From: Microbispora hainanensis
Lineage (GTDB): Bacteria; Actinomycetota; Actinomycetes; Streptosporangiales; Streptosporangiaceae
Reading direction: 5' to 3'
NCBI RefSeq assembly: GCF_006874475.1
Contig: NZ_VIRM01000029.1
Location: forward strand, 49,760 to 113,759
DNA: 64,000 nt
Part shown: positions 12,618 through 20,863 of the stretch, in pieces
Layout of the letters: every line of letters starts with the position of its first letter
Numbering within the stretch: position 1 is the stretch's first letter
The notes under the pieces: model-generated
Databases searched by the model: none
The model's input: the letters and a program-made list of their open reading frames with translations, nothing else
Told to the model about the DNA's origin: nothing
Program-made: the position numbers and the translations under genes

Positions 12618-13936
12618 ATCTGGCCGCACTCCACCCGGCAGTGCTTCATCCCAACCTGCGCATCCGCATCGCGGTCGGCTTCCTGCAGCGCCTGCTCGAC
12701 TCGATGGTCATGTCGTTCATGGCCATCTATCTCGCCTTCGAGTACGGCGTGGCGGTCGCGGGCGTGCTGGTCGTGACCGTCATGGTGCTCGGCGTCGTGG
12801 GCACGCTGGCGGGCGGGCACATGTCCGACTCCCGCGGGCGGCGGCGCACGCTGCTGCTCGGCGAGACCGGCGTCTGCCTGACGTTCGCGCTCATGGCCGT
12901 CGCCGACTCGCCCTCCTGGCACAGCCCGGCGATCGTCTACTGCGGCTACCTCGTCAACAAGTTCGCCGCGAGCTTCGCGATGCCGGCGAACGACGCGATG
13001 ATCCTCGACGTCACGACCCCCGAGAGCCGCAAGCTCGTCTACACGATCAACTACTGGTCGATCAACCTCGCGCTGGCCGTCGGCGCGCTGCTCGGCGGCT
13101 TCCTCTACAACGGGCACTTCACGCTGCTGCTGGCCCTGGCCGCCACGGGCACGGTCGCGATCGCCGCGGCCACGTACTTCTTCATCGCGGAGACCAAGCC
13201 GGAGGACACCGAGCCGGAGGACAACGAGCCGGAGGACAACGAGCCGACCGAGCCGGGGGAGAGCGAGCCGCGCGGGTCGATCCTGCGGGACTTCGCCAAC
13301 GGCTACCGGCTGGTGCTCCAGGATCGCGCCTTCGGCCGGCTGCTGATCGCCGCCACGCTGTTCATGTCCATCGAGCTGCAACTGATCAACTACATCGGCG
13401 TACGGCTGGCCAGCGACCTGCCGGCGCAGAACCTGCTGTCGATCGGCTCGTGGTCGATCCGCGTGGACGGCGTGGAGATGCTCGGCATCCTCCGCGCGGA
13501 GAACACCGTGCTGGTCGTGGCGCTCGCGCTCGTCGCCCACGTCGTGCTGCGCCGGGTGCCCGACCGGGTCCGGATGTACGCCGGGGCGGGGCTGTTCACC
13601 GCCGGATACATGGTGCTGGCCGTCAGCGACACCGGGTGGGTGCTGCTCGTGGCCGCGCTGGTGCTCACCGTGGGCGAGCTGATGGACGTGCCGGTGCGGC
13701 AGGCGCTGCTCGCCGACATGGTGCCGGCCGCGTCCCGCACCCGCTACATGGCGGTCTACAACCTCAACATCCGGGTGGCCCTGGTGGTCGCGTCGCTGTG
13801 CATCACGGTCGGCTCGGTGCTTCCCCCGTGGGGCATGGCCGCGCTGTACGGCGTCTTCGGCCTGGTGATCATCTGGCAGTACCACGCGATCCTCACCCCC
13901 TCCGCCGCCCGTGCCGAACAACTCGCGCGGGCGTGA
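12614..13936 (+). CDS. MFS exporter
   Basis: A 440-residue major facilitator with about 12 predicted helices, translationally coupled to the ATP-grasp gene. The loop after helix 2 carries GGHMSDSRGRRRT, a form of the MFS motif GxxxDxxGRR. The central cytoplasmic loop is acidic and repetitive (EPEDNEPEDNEP, about residues 197-215). Coupling to a biosynthetic ligase suggests export of the product or self-resistance, comparable to BacE beside BacD in bacilysin clusters. Substrate cannot be read from sequence. Confidence 0.88.
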   Translation: MNLAALHPAVLHPNLRIRIAVGFLQRLLDSMVMSFMAIYLAFEYGVAVAGVLVVTVMVLGVVGTLAGGHMSDSRGRRRTLLLGETGVCLTFALMAVADSPSWHSPAIVYCGYLVNKFAASFAMPANDAMILDVTTPESRKLVYTINYWSINLALAVGALLGGFLYNGHFTLLLALAATGTVAIAAATYFFIAETKPEDTEPEDNEPEDNEPTEPGESEPRGSILRDFANGYRLVLQDRAFGRLLIAATLFMSIELQLINYIGVRLASDLPAQNLLSIGSWSIRVDGVEMLGILRAENTVLVVALALVAHVVLRRVPDRVRMYAGAGLFTAGYMVLAVSDTGWVLLVAALVLTVGELMDVPVRQALLADMVPAASRTRYMAVYNLNIRVALVVASLCITVGSVLPPWGMAALYGVFGLVIIWQYHAILTPSAARAEQLARA

Positions 13937-13949
13937 CCAGGGAGACGCC

Positions 13950-14747
13950 ATGAATGTGACCGTGCAAGAGGCCGTGCAGGAGACCCGGCAGGAGACCCGG
14001 CGGGAGACCGGCGTGGTGCTGCGGGGCGCGGAGCTGGAGTATCGGCGGCACGGCGACTGCTGGGTGAGCCCGGTGGCCGGCCCGCACATCGGCGCGTGGC
14101 ACTCCACGGTCGAGGCGGTCCGCATCCCCGCGGGCCGCCAATGGTCGCCGCCCGGCGCGGCGGCGGCCGAGCAGGTCGCGGTCGTGCTGGCCGGCGCGGG
14201 CGTCGGCACCGTGGGCTACGAGATCACCAGGATGCGCGCCGCCTCGGCGCTGTACTCGCCCGTGGGCAGCCCCTACTCCCTGTCGGCCGGCGACCGGGAG
14301 ATGACCGTCTACGTCTGGAGCGCCGTGCCGTCCTCGGACGGCACGGCCCGCCTGGGCAGGCCGGGCCCGGGCCAGGCCCGGTTCCGCTCGCTGTGGAACG
14401 GCGAGACCTGGCTGACCCCGCCCGTGGCGAGCGTCCTGTTCCGGCCGGCAGCCGGTCGCGCGGGGCTCTGCCTGCGTTGCGGGATCATGCTGCCGGGCGA
14501 GACGCTCGGGGTCCGGCAGCACGAGGAGAGCGAGACCGTGTACTTCGTCTTCGAGGGTGAGGGGCAGTTCTACCTGCACGATCGGTGGGTGGAGCTGGGG
14601 CCGGGCGACGGCGTCTTCGCGCCGCCGGGCGTCCGGCACGGCGCCCGCAACCCCCACACGGGTCACCTCGCCAGCCGCTTCGTCGTGTTCGGCGGCTCCG
14701 TGGCCGAATTGCCGTCATATCTGGGCGATAATGTGCCGGATTTGTAG
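13950..14747 (+). CDS. Bicupin protein
   Basis: A 265-residue protein with two cupin barrels. The C-terminal one has a recognisable motif 1 (HEESETVYFVFEGEG) and motif 2 (GDGVFAPPGVRHGARN), keeping a His, the Glu and the final His as potential metal ligands. The N-terminal barrel (about residues 40-140) lacks the histidines, so only one metal site is expected. Cupins in such clusters isomerise, oxidise or epimerise small acids; the bacilysin enzyme BacB is a bicupin in the same neighbourhood type (ligase, MFS, bicupin). The N-terminus repeats QETRQETRRET. ATG 13950 follows AGGGAG, 13 bp after the MFS gene. Confidence 0.78.
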   Translation: MNVTVQEAVQETRQETRRETGVVLRGAELEYRRHGDCWVSPVAGPHIGAWHSTVEAVRIPAGRQWSPPGAAAAEQVAVVLAGAGVGTVGYEITRMRAASALYSPVGSPYSLSAGDREMTVYVWSAVPSSDGTARLGRPGPGQARFRSLWNGETWLTPPVASVLFRPAAGRAGLCLRCGIMLPGETLGVRQHEESETVYFVFEGEGQFYLHDRWVELGPGDGVFAPPGVRHGARNPHTGHLASRFVVFGGSVAELPSYLGDNVPDL

Positions 14748-14930
14748 CGCGAACGGTCGCAGCGATAGGGAAAACTAGGGGTGGAAAATCCGCCTTGCGC
14801 AATCTGAGTGGTATCGGGTGCATCATCGAGTTTCTCGAATCTCCATTACTTTCAGCGGTGTCCAGGTGAATGACCAAGCGATATCGAAACCCTTCGAACG
14901 GTCACGGCGACCCGGCTCGCGGGCGGCGTC

Positions 14931-15893
14931 ATGCGGCGCGTGAACCTCGGCGGGCAGGGCCTCGTCTCCACGAGCCTCGGGCTCGGCTGCACGGCGCTGA
15001 CCGGCGCGTACGGCCCGGTCGACCACGATGAGGCGATGCGGGTCGTCATGCGCGCGCTCGACGGCGGCGTGTCGCTGATCGACCTGATCGACGCCGACGG
15101 CGAGGCCGAGCGCCTGGTGGGCAAGGCCGTCGCCCACCGGCGCGACGAGGCCCTGATCGCGGCCGCGCCCCGTGGCGCCGGATGGGACCGCGCGGTCGGA
15201 TGGGCCGGTGCCGGCCGATGGGAGGAGCGAGACCGCGTGTCCCGCCCTGAGGACCTCGGCCGCGCCTGCGACGCGACCCTGGCCCGCCTGGGGATGGAGC
15301 AGATCGACCTGTTCGTGGTGGACCCCGGCGCCACCAGTGCGCCGATCGAGGAGACGATGGGCGTGGCCGGCCGGCTCCAGGACGACGGGAAGATCGCGCA
15401 CATCGGCGTTCGCGGCCTCGACGGAAACCGGTTGCGGCGCGCGCACGCGGCGCGGCCCGTCGCCGCCGTCGCGGTGGAGTACTCCCTCTGGCAGCGCAGG
15501 GCGGAGCTGGAGGTGCTGCCGGTGGCGCGCGAGCTGGGGATGGGCGTCGTCGCCGGCCGGCCGCTCGGCCGGGGGTTCCTGACCGGCCGGATCACCTCGC
15601 CGGTGCAGCTCGGCCCGGGGGACGTACGCCGCCTGGACCCGCGTTTCTCGCCGGAGAACCTGGAGACGGAGCTGCTGCGGCTGCGCGACGCCCAGGGGGT
15701 GGCGGCCGACATGGACATCGGCATCGGGCGGCTGGCCATCGCCTGGCTGCTGGCGCGCGGCGACGACATCGTGCCGGTGCCGAGCACGCGCGACCTGGTC
15801 CACCTGGAGATGAACCTCACCGCGGCCGGCATCCTGCTGCCCGAGCCGGTCAAGGCCCGCCTCGCCGGGACGTACCCGCTGCGGGAGGAGTGA
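14931..15893 (+). CDS. Aldo-keto reductase-like protein lacking catalytic residues
   Basis: A 320-residue protein that aligns end to end with aldo-keto reductases (GLGLGCTALTGAYGP, LVGKAV, DLGRACDATLARLG, IEETM, YSLWQR, GRPLGRGFLTGRI). Of the catalytic tetrad Asp-Tyr-Lys-His only the Asp (SLID) is retained: the DxYG motif reads IDADGE, the ATKxG strand reads IAAAPRG, and the YxQHR/YQxHxPD His position reads FVVDPG. It probably cannot reduce carbonyls by the usual mechanism and may act as a binding or regulatory protein, or catalyse something else. A 183-bp gap precedes it, so it may have its own promoter; no clear ribosome-binding site is visible, and GTG 14940 is an alternative start. Confidence 0.85.
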   Translation: MRRVNLGGQGLVSTSLGLGCTALTGAYGPVDHDEAMRVVMRALDGGVSLIDLIDADGEAERLVGKAVAHRRDEALIAAAPRGAGWDRAVGWAGAGRWEERDRVSRPEDLGRACDATLARLGMEQIDLFVVDPGATSAPIEETMGVAGRLQDDGKIAHIGVRGLDGNRLRRAHAARPVAAVAVEYSLWQRRAELEVLPVARELGMGVVAGRPLGRGFLTGRITSPVQLGPGDVRRLDPRFSPENLETELLRLRDAQGVAADMDIGIGRLAIAWLLARGDDIVPVPSTRDLVHLEMNLTAAGILLPEPVKARLAGTYPLREE

Positions 15894-15911
15894 GCACACC
15901 CCGTACAGGTC

Positions 15912-15933
15912 AGCCGCGGCGGGGGCCGCGGCT
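15912..15933. terminator. Hairpin between convergent genes
   Basis: AGCCGCGG (15912-15919) pairs perfectly with CCGCGGCT (15926-15933) around a 6-nt loop, between the converging aldo-keto reductase-like and response regulator genes. It could stop transcription from both sides. No U-tract follows, which is usual in high-GC actinomycetes. Confidence 0.65.
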
Positions 15934-15948
15934 CAGGGGAACGAGCAG

Positions 15949-16662
15949 TCAGGGGAACGAGCGCTGTCCCCGCAGGCCGGGGGTGTTCGGGCGGGGGCGG
16001 GGCGCGGGCTGGTCGCGGCGCGGCGAGATGAGCGAGGCGGCCAGCGCCTTGTTGACCGCGTCGATCCGGGAGACCGCGCCGAGCTTGGTGAAGATGTTGT
16101 GCAGGTGCCGCTTGATCGTCGCCTCGGTGAGCGTGAGCCGGGTGGCGATCTGGTAGTTGCTCAGCGCCTGGGCGGCGAGTTCGAGGATCTCCCGCTCCCT
16201 GTCGGTCAGCACCACCTGCGACCCGCCCCCCTGCACCTGGGCGAAGGAGTCGCGCGAGACGGCGAGCACGAGCCGGTCGGGCTCGTCCCTGACGCTCCTG
16301 ACGGCCGAGATCAGCTCCTGGCGGTGCACGCTCTTGAGCAGGTAGCCGCGGATGCCCGCCGCGAGCAGCCGGCTCAGCAGCTGCGGCCCGTCGTACATGC
16401 TGAGGATGATGATCTGCGACTCGGGCGAGATCGCGCGCATGCGGGTCACGGTCTGCGTGGCGTCGTCGCCGGGGATCTCGACGTCGAGGAGGACCACGTC
16501 GGGGTGCTCCCGCTCGACCAGGGCCACCGCTCCCTCGGAGTCGCCCGCTTCGCCGACGACCTCGAAGTCCTCCTGGGTCTCCAGGATCTCGCGTAGGCCC
16601 TCCCTGAAGAGCGCGTGGTCGTCGATGATGGCGATACTAATCATTTTGTCCGATTCGCTCAT
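15949..16662 (-). CDS. NarL/LuxR-family response regulator
   Basis: A 237-residue regulator: receiver domain with acidic pocket IDDH and phospho-acceptor Asp in VVLLDVEIPG, then a LuxR helix-turn-helix (LTDREREILELAAQ ... IATRLTLTEATIKRHLHNIF). The C-terminal tail is Arg/Pro rich. Its start overlaps the kinase stop by four bases (ATGA), so the pair forms an operon. It lies inside the biosynthetic locus and is the obvious candidate to bind the AAAGTTGTAG sites. Confidence 0.93.
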   Translation of the reverse strand: MSESDKMISIAIIDDHALFREGLREILETQEDFEVVGEAGDSEGAVALVEREHPDVVLLDVEIPGDDATQTVTRMRAISPESQIIILSMYDGPQLLSRLLAAGIRGYLLKSVHRQELISAVRSVRDEPDRLVLAVSRDSFAQVQGGGSQVVLTDREREILELAAQALSNYQIATRLTLTEATIKRHLHNIFTKLGAVSRIDAVNKALAASLISPRRDQPAPRPRPNTPGLRGQRSFP

Positions 16663-17783
16663 GCGCTAAGCCCCGAGAAGGGCACGTACAGTTCGACGTG
16701 CGTGCCGTGGCCCGGCCTGCTGGTGATGGTGGTCGTCCCTCCGATGATCGCGGCCCGTTCCTGCATCGACATGAGGCCCACTCCGTCCGACCTGCGGCCT
16801 CCTTCGGCGAAGCCCAGGCCGTCGTCCTCCACCGACGCCCGCAGTTCGTGGGGGGCGAAGGCGACCCGGATGAGCACCTTGGTGGGGTTGCCGTGGTTGA
16901 GCGCGTTCCTCGTCGCCTCACGCAGGATGAGGAAGGACTCGTCACGCACCGTGGGGGAGGCCCATGTCTCGTCCCCGCTGACCCGCAGCCGGATGTCGAC
17001 CTCGTCCATGTCCACGGTTTCGAGGTAGTACAGCAGGGCCTTCTCCAGGCTGTTGAGCGGCTCCTGCGGGTGCAGTTCGCTGGTGACCGCACGCAGGTTC
17101 TGCATGGTCTCCAGGATGGCCTGCTGGGCGATCTCCACTTTGGCGGTCGCCGTCGCGGGCTTGGTCGCCCGGTGCAGATCGTACAGCTCCAGTTGCCGGT
17201 GGGCGACGCTGAGGCCGTGCCCGAGCCGGTCGTGCAGTTCCCTCGCGATCCGGCGGCGCTCCTCGACCTGGGCCTCGTGGACCTTGTCGAGCAGGAAGCT
17301 GGAGTAGCTGGCCGAGGCCTCCCTGATCCGTGTCGTGATGCTGCGTTCCAGTCCGAGGACGACCAGCGTGAGCAGCCGCATCGACTCGCCGTCGCCGGGC
17401 ATGCGCTCCATCAGGCAGGTCACGACCGCCTGGAACCACACCGACGCCGCGCGGAGCGACTCGTCCGGGTGGACCCCGCTCGCCGCCCTGGTCGCCCCCA
17501 CCTCCCACGCGATCATCTTGTGGGAGTCGCCCACCTTGATGGTGCCGGCCCGCAGCGTCTCCGCCACGTCGTCGAGGATCTGCTCCGCGTTCGCCATCGC
17601 CTGCCGCAGCGCGATCGGGTCGCGGCTGATCGGGCTGTCCAGGGCCGCGAGGTTCCGTGCGTACGCTTCCAGAATCTCGGAGCGATGCACTTCAAGGAAT
17701 GCCTCGAAGTCCGGGACCGCCGGTCCGAGTTCTCCGTCTCCCGCCAATGGACCCTCCGAGAGGAAGCGGACGAGTGCCTCCAT
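16659..17783 (-). CDS. Soluble HisKA_3-type sensor histidine kinase
   Basis: A 374-residue kinase. The dimerisation/phospho-acceptor motif is ERRRIARELHDRLGHGL near residue 190, followed by an HATPase_c domain with LREATRNALNHG (N box) and DDGLGF. The first ~150 residues are helical, resembling an RsbRD/four-helix input domain. No transmembrane helix is present, so the signal is probably cytoplasmic, for example a pathway intermediate or metabolic state. Coupled by overlap to the downstream response regulator, and 6 bp downstream of the UbiA gene. Confidence 0.9.
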   Translation of the reverse strand: MEALVRFLSEGPLAGDGELGPAVPDFEAFLEVHRSEILEAYARNLAALDSPISRDPIALRQAMANAEQILDDVAETLRAGTIKVGDSHKMIAWEVGATRAASGVHPDESLRAASVWFQAVVTCLMERMPGDGESMRLLTLVVLGLERSITTRIREASASYSSFLLDKVHEAQVEERRRIARELHDRLGHGLSVAHRQLELYDLHRATKPATATAKVEIAQQAILETMQNLRAVTSELHPQEPLNSLEKALLYYLETVDMDEVDIRLRVSGDETWASPTVRDESFLILREATRNALNHGNPTKVLIRVAFAPHELRASVEDDGLGFAEGGRRSDGVGLMSMQERAAIIGGTTTITSRPGHGTHVELYVPFSGLSA

Positions 17784-17789
17784 CCTGGA

Positions 17790-18737
17790 CTAAGCCGCAC
17801 GCCCAGACAATAAGAATTGTGACACCAGTGGGAGAAGGACGGCCAAATGCACAGCGTATTGCGTTGTCATGAACGCCCGGTAGGGCAGTCGGCGGCGCAC
17901 CCGGGACCCCTGGGAAAGCGGGGTAAGGGTCACCACGACGAGCAGCGAGGCGCCGGTGAGCATCGCGATCGGCGCCATCCCGAGCGGCACTCGCATTAGC
18001 ACCGCGACGCCGCAGAAAGCGAGCGCGACGGACGCGGCGACCGCCGACAGCAGCAGCCTGACCGGCCATTCTCCGCGGCTCACCGCGAACGTCGTGCGCC
18101 CGGCGGAGCGGTCGCCCGCGATGTCGGGCAGGTCCTTCGCCGGCGAGCCGACCAGACCCATCCACAGCGAGGCCGCGACGGCGAACGCGGGCAGCGCCAT
18201 CGCCTCCCGCCCGGAAGGGCCGGTCCCGCACGAGGTGTAGCCCGCGCAGTAGGACAGCAGGCCGGACACCCCGCCGATCACCACGGTGGCGCTGGACCAC
18301 TTCTTCAACTGGAAGGGCGGCGCCGAGTAGAGGTAGCCGAGCACGAGCACCGCCGTGACCAGCCAGATCATCGGGCCGCCGAGCAGCAGCGCGCCGAGCA
18401 GGGCGGCCGCGGCGGCGGCCCAGGCGATGACCCGGGCCTGGGCGGGGTCGAGGTCGCCGCGGGCGATCGGGCGGTGCGAGCCGTTGACGCGGTCCTCCCG
18501 CACGTCCATCACGCCGTTGAACAGGTAGACGAAGAAGATCGCGCACTGCCACACCAGGGCCCCCGCCACGAGGCGGAACGGGTCGGCGGGGGCGAGCCCG
18601 GCGTCCAGGGCCGCGCCGGCGGCGAACCGCAGGAAGAAGATGGCCAGAACGGACGGGCGCGCCTCGGTCAGGCACATTCCGAGGATTCGGAAAGGCGAAA
18701 TGGAAATGGCCGGGAACGCCGCTCTGCTGATCGACAT
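17790..18737 (-). CDS. UbiA-family prenyltransferase
   Basis: A 315-residue membrane protein with about eight to nine helices. Both Asp-rich motifs of UbiA enzymes are present: NGVMDVREDRVN (first, near residue 74) and KDLPDIAGDRSAG (second, near 200), which bind the Mg-diphosphate of a prenyl donor. It should attach a prenyl chain to an aromatic or quinone-like acceptor in the membrane. Its position, divergent from the LeuA-type gene and upstream of the kinase, suggests tailoring of the cluster's aromatic product. A primary-metabolism role (menaquinone, carotenoid) is less likely in this context but not excluded. Confidence 0.87.
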   Translation of the reverse strand: MSISRAAFPAISISPFRILGMCLTEARPSVLAIFFLRFAAGAALDAGLAPADPFRLVAGALVWQCAIFFVYLFNGVMDVREDRVNGSHRPIARGDLDPAQARVIAWAAAAAALLGALLLGGPMIWLVTAVLVLGYLYSAPPFQLKKWSSATVVIGGVSGLLSYCAGYTSCGTGPSGREAMALPAFAVAASLWMGLVGSPAKDLPDIAGDRSAGRTTFAVSRGEWPVRLLLSAVAASVALAFCGVAVLMRVPLGMAPIAMLTGASLLVVVTLTPLSQGSRVRRRLPYRAFMTTQYAVHLAVLLPLVSQFLLSGRAA

Positions 18738-18789
18738 GAACCGGAGTATGTGTCCGATTCAGGGGGGCGTTAAGGGGGCCGCCCGGGAG

Positions 18790-18836
18790 GTTGTACCGGG
18801 ACTACAACTTTCGATACCCCTACCGATCGTACGGGT
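18790..18836. promoter_or_regulatory. Two inverted repeats in the divergent UbiA/LeuA promoter region
   Basis: The 299-bp divergent region contains GTTGTA-N7-TACAAC (18790-18808), and directly next to it ACCCCTAC-N5-GTACGGGT (18816-18836, one mismatch). The left arm region includes, on the minus strand, the 10-mer AAAGTTGTAG also found before the ATP-grasp operon. These are likely operators for a dimeric regulator. Confidence 0.5.
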
Positions 18837-18866
18837 GATACGGGGCGCACTCTAGTTGCTTCTCTC

Positions 18867-18895
18867 TTGCCCCTTGACCAGGGCGCTTGTAGCTT
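18867..18895 (+). promoter_or_regulatory. Putative housekeeping-type promoter of the LeuA-like gene
   Basis: TTGCCC (18867-18872) and TAGCTT (18890-18895) are separated by 17 bp, the optimal spacing, about 140 bp before the start codon. The operators above lie just upstream. The hexamers are moderate matches. Confidence 0.4.
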
Positions 18896-19036
18896 CGGCA
18901 ACGTACCGGTCAGCGAATCACCGGCCATTTGGACGGGCTTCCGGAAGGAAGTGGGCGCGATTCGCGGACAGCTTTTCGGAGAAACGGTCGGTCGCGAATT
19001 CGGTGGCATGGTCGCCGGATGAGAAAGGAATTCCTC

Positions 19037-20770
19037 ATGAGCAGCTCTCCTTCCCGTTACTCGGCCTTCACCCCCGTCCGCCTGGCGGACCGGCGCTGGC
19101 CGGACCGGACGATCGAGGCCGCCCCGCGATGGCTGTCCACCGACCTGCGCGACGGCAACCAGTCGCTCGTCAACCCGATGAGCCCGGAGCGCAAGCTCGC
19201 GATGTTCGACCTGCTCGTACGGATGGGCTACAAGGAGATCGAGGTCGGGTTCCCGGTGGCGAGCCAGGACGACCACGACTTCGTGCGCATGCTGATCGAG
19301 CAGGACCGGATCCCCGACGACGTGCGGATCTCGGTCCTGGTGCAGGCGCGGGACGAGCTGATCCGGCGGACCGTGGAGAGCCTGGCCGGCGCGCCCCGGG
19401 CCAACATCCACCTCTACAACGCCACGGCCCCGCTCTTCCGCCGGGTGGTCTTCGGCATGACGCGCGACGAGTGCCGGGACCTCGCCGTCGAGGGCACCCG
19501 CCTGATGATGAAGTATGCCGAGGCCACCCTGGGCGACTGCGACCTGGGGTTCCAGTATTCGCCGGAGCTGTTCAACGAGACCGAGCCCGAGTTCGCGCTC
19601 GAGGTCTGCGAGGCGGTCATGGACGTCTGGCAGCCGGAGGAGGGCCGGGAGATCATCCTCAACTTCCCGACGACGGTGGAGCGGTCGCTCCCGCACGTCT
19701 TCGCCGACCAGATCGAGTGGCTCGACCGCAACCTGTCGCGCCGCGAGCACGTCTGCCTGTCGATCCACCCGCACAACGACCGGGGCACCGGCGTGGCCGC
19801 CTCCGAGCTGGCGCTGCTGGCCGGCGCCCAGCGGATCGAGGGCTGCCTGTTCGGCAACGGCGAGCGGGCCGGCAACGTCTGCCTGGTCACGCTCGGCCTG
19901 AACATGTACACGCACGGGGTCGACCCGGGCATCGACTTCTCCGACATCACCGAGATCCGGCGCACCGTCGAGTACTGCAACGAGATGCAGGTCAACCCCC
20001 GCCACCCGTACGGCGGCGACCTCGTCTACACGGCCTTCTCCGGCTCCCACCAGGACGCCATCAAGAAGGGCTTCGACGCACTGGCCGTGGAGGCCGCCGA
20101 GGCCGGCGTCAGCGTCGACGACCTGCCGTGGCGCATGCCGTACCTGCCGATCGACCCCAAGGACGTCGGCCGCACGTACGAGGCCGTGGTGCGCATCAAC
20201 AGCCAGTCGGGCAAGGGCGGCGTGGCCTACATCCTGAGCGCCTGGCACGGGCTGAACCCGCCCAAGAGCCTGCAGGCGGAGTTCGCCCGCGTCGTGCAGG
20301 CCCACGCGGACGGCTCGGGCGGCGAGATCACCCCGGCCGTCGTCCGCGACCTGTTCGACGAGGAGTACCTGTCGCGGACCGAGATCACCGTGCCGCTCGG
20401 GCTCGGCGGCCGGCCGCTGCAGACCACGTTGTACATCGACGGCGCGCGCTTCGACGTCACCGGGCCGCGGGCCGACGCCATCCGCACCCTGGGCGCCCGG
20501 CTGGCGGTCTGGAACGTGGACGTGCAGATGGTGCACCGCACCGGCGTGGAGGCCGCGGCCGGCAGCGCGGAGGACCGCGAGGTCGCGGTCTACGCCGAGT
20601 GCGTGATCGACGGACGGCAGGTCTGGGGCGTGGGCCTCGACCACGACGTGGTCGCCGCCTCCTTCGCGGCCGTCCGCTCGGCGCTGGCCCGCGCGGGCGA
20701 GTCGAACGCGGAAGGCGCGGCGGAGCGGGCCGGCGAGAGCGTTTCCGCTCGAATGACGCTGGTCGGCTGA
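19037..20770 (+). CDS. leuA: 2-Isopropylmalate synthase (LeuA, type II) paralogue
   Basis: A 577-residue acyl-CoA/alpha-keto-acid condensing enzyme. The catalytic TIM barrel shows STDLRDGNQSL, the metal-ligand HPHNDRGT, GCLFGNGERAGN and GGDLVYTAFSGSHQDAIKKG, followed by the linker and a complete C-terminal regulatory domain (from about residue 455). The normal reaction is acetyl-CoA plus 2-oxoisovalerate. Inside an aromatic-keto-acid cluster it could instead extend an arylpyruvate, as HphA/benzylmalate synthases do, although no LeuCD or LeuB partner is nearby. Substrate-pocket segments such as LNFPTTVE and SPELFNETE differ from what I recall for mycobacterial LeuA. ATG 19037 follows AAAGGA; ATG 19019 is an alternative. 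Confidence 0.85.
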   Translation: MSSSPSRYSAFTPVRLADRRWPDRTIEAAPRWLSTDLRDGNQSLVNPMSPERKLAMFDLLVRMGYKEIEVGFPVASQDDHDFVRMLIEQDRIPDDVRISVLVQARDELIRRTVESLAGAPRANIHLYNATAPLFRRVVFGMTRDECRDLAVEGTRLMMKYAEATLGDCDLGFQYSPELFNETEPEFALEVCEAVMDVWQPEEGREIILNFPTTVERSLPHVFADQIEWLDRNLSRREHVCLSIHPHNDRGTGVAASELALLAGAQRIEGCLFGNGERAGNVCLVTLGLNMYTHGVDPGIDFSDITEIRRTVEYCNEMQVNPRHPYGGDLVYTAFSGSHQDAIKKGFDALAVEAAEAGVSVDDLPWRMPYLPIDPKDVGRTYEAVVRINSQSGKGGVAYILSAWHGLNPPKSLQAEFARVVQAHADGSGGEITPAVVRDLFDEEYLSRTEITVPLGLGGRPLQTTLYIDGARFDVTGPRADAIRTLGARLAVWNVDVQMVHRTGVEAAAGSAEDREVAVYAECVIDGRQVWGVGLDHDVVAASFAAVRSALARAGESNAEGAAERAGESVSARMTLVG

Positions 20771-20863
20771 CCGAGGCCAAACACCGAAGTTTCACAGATA
20801 AGTCACGGCAATTGTGAACCCGGTCGTTCGGCCGGGAAACGAACGGAATTCGGGAGGCTCATT

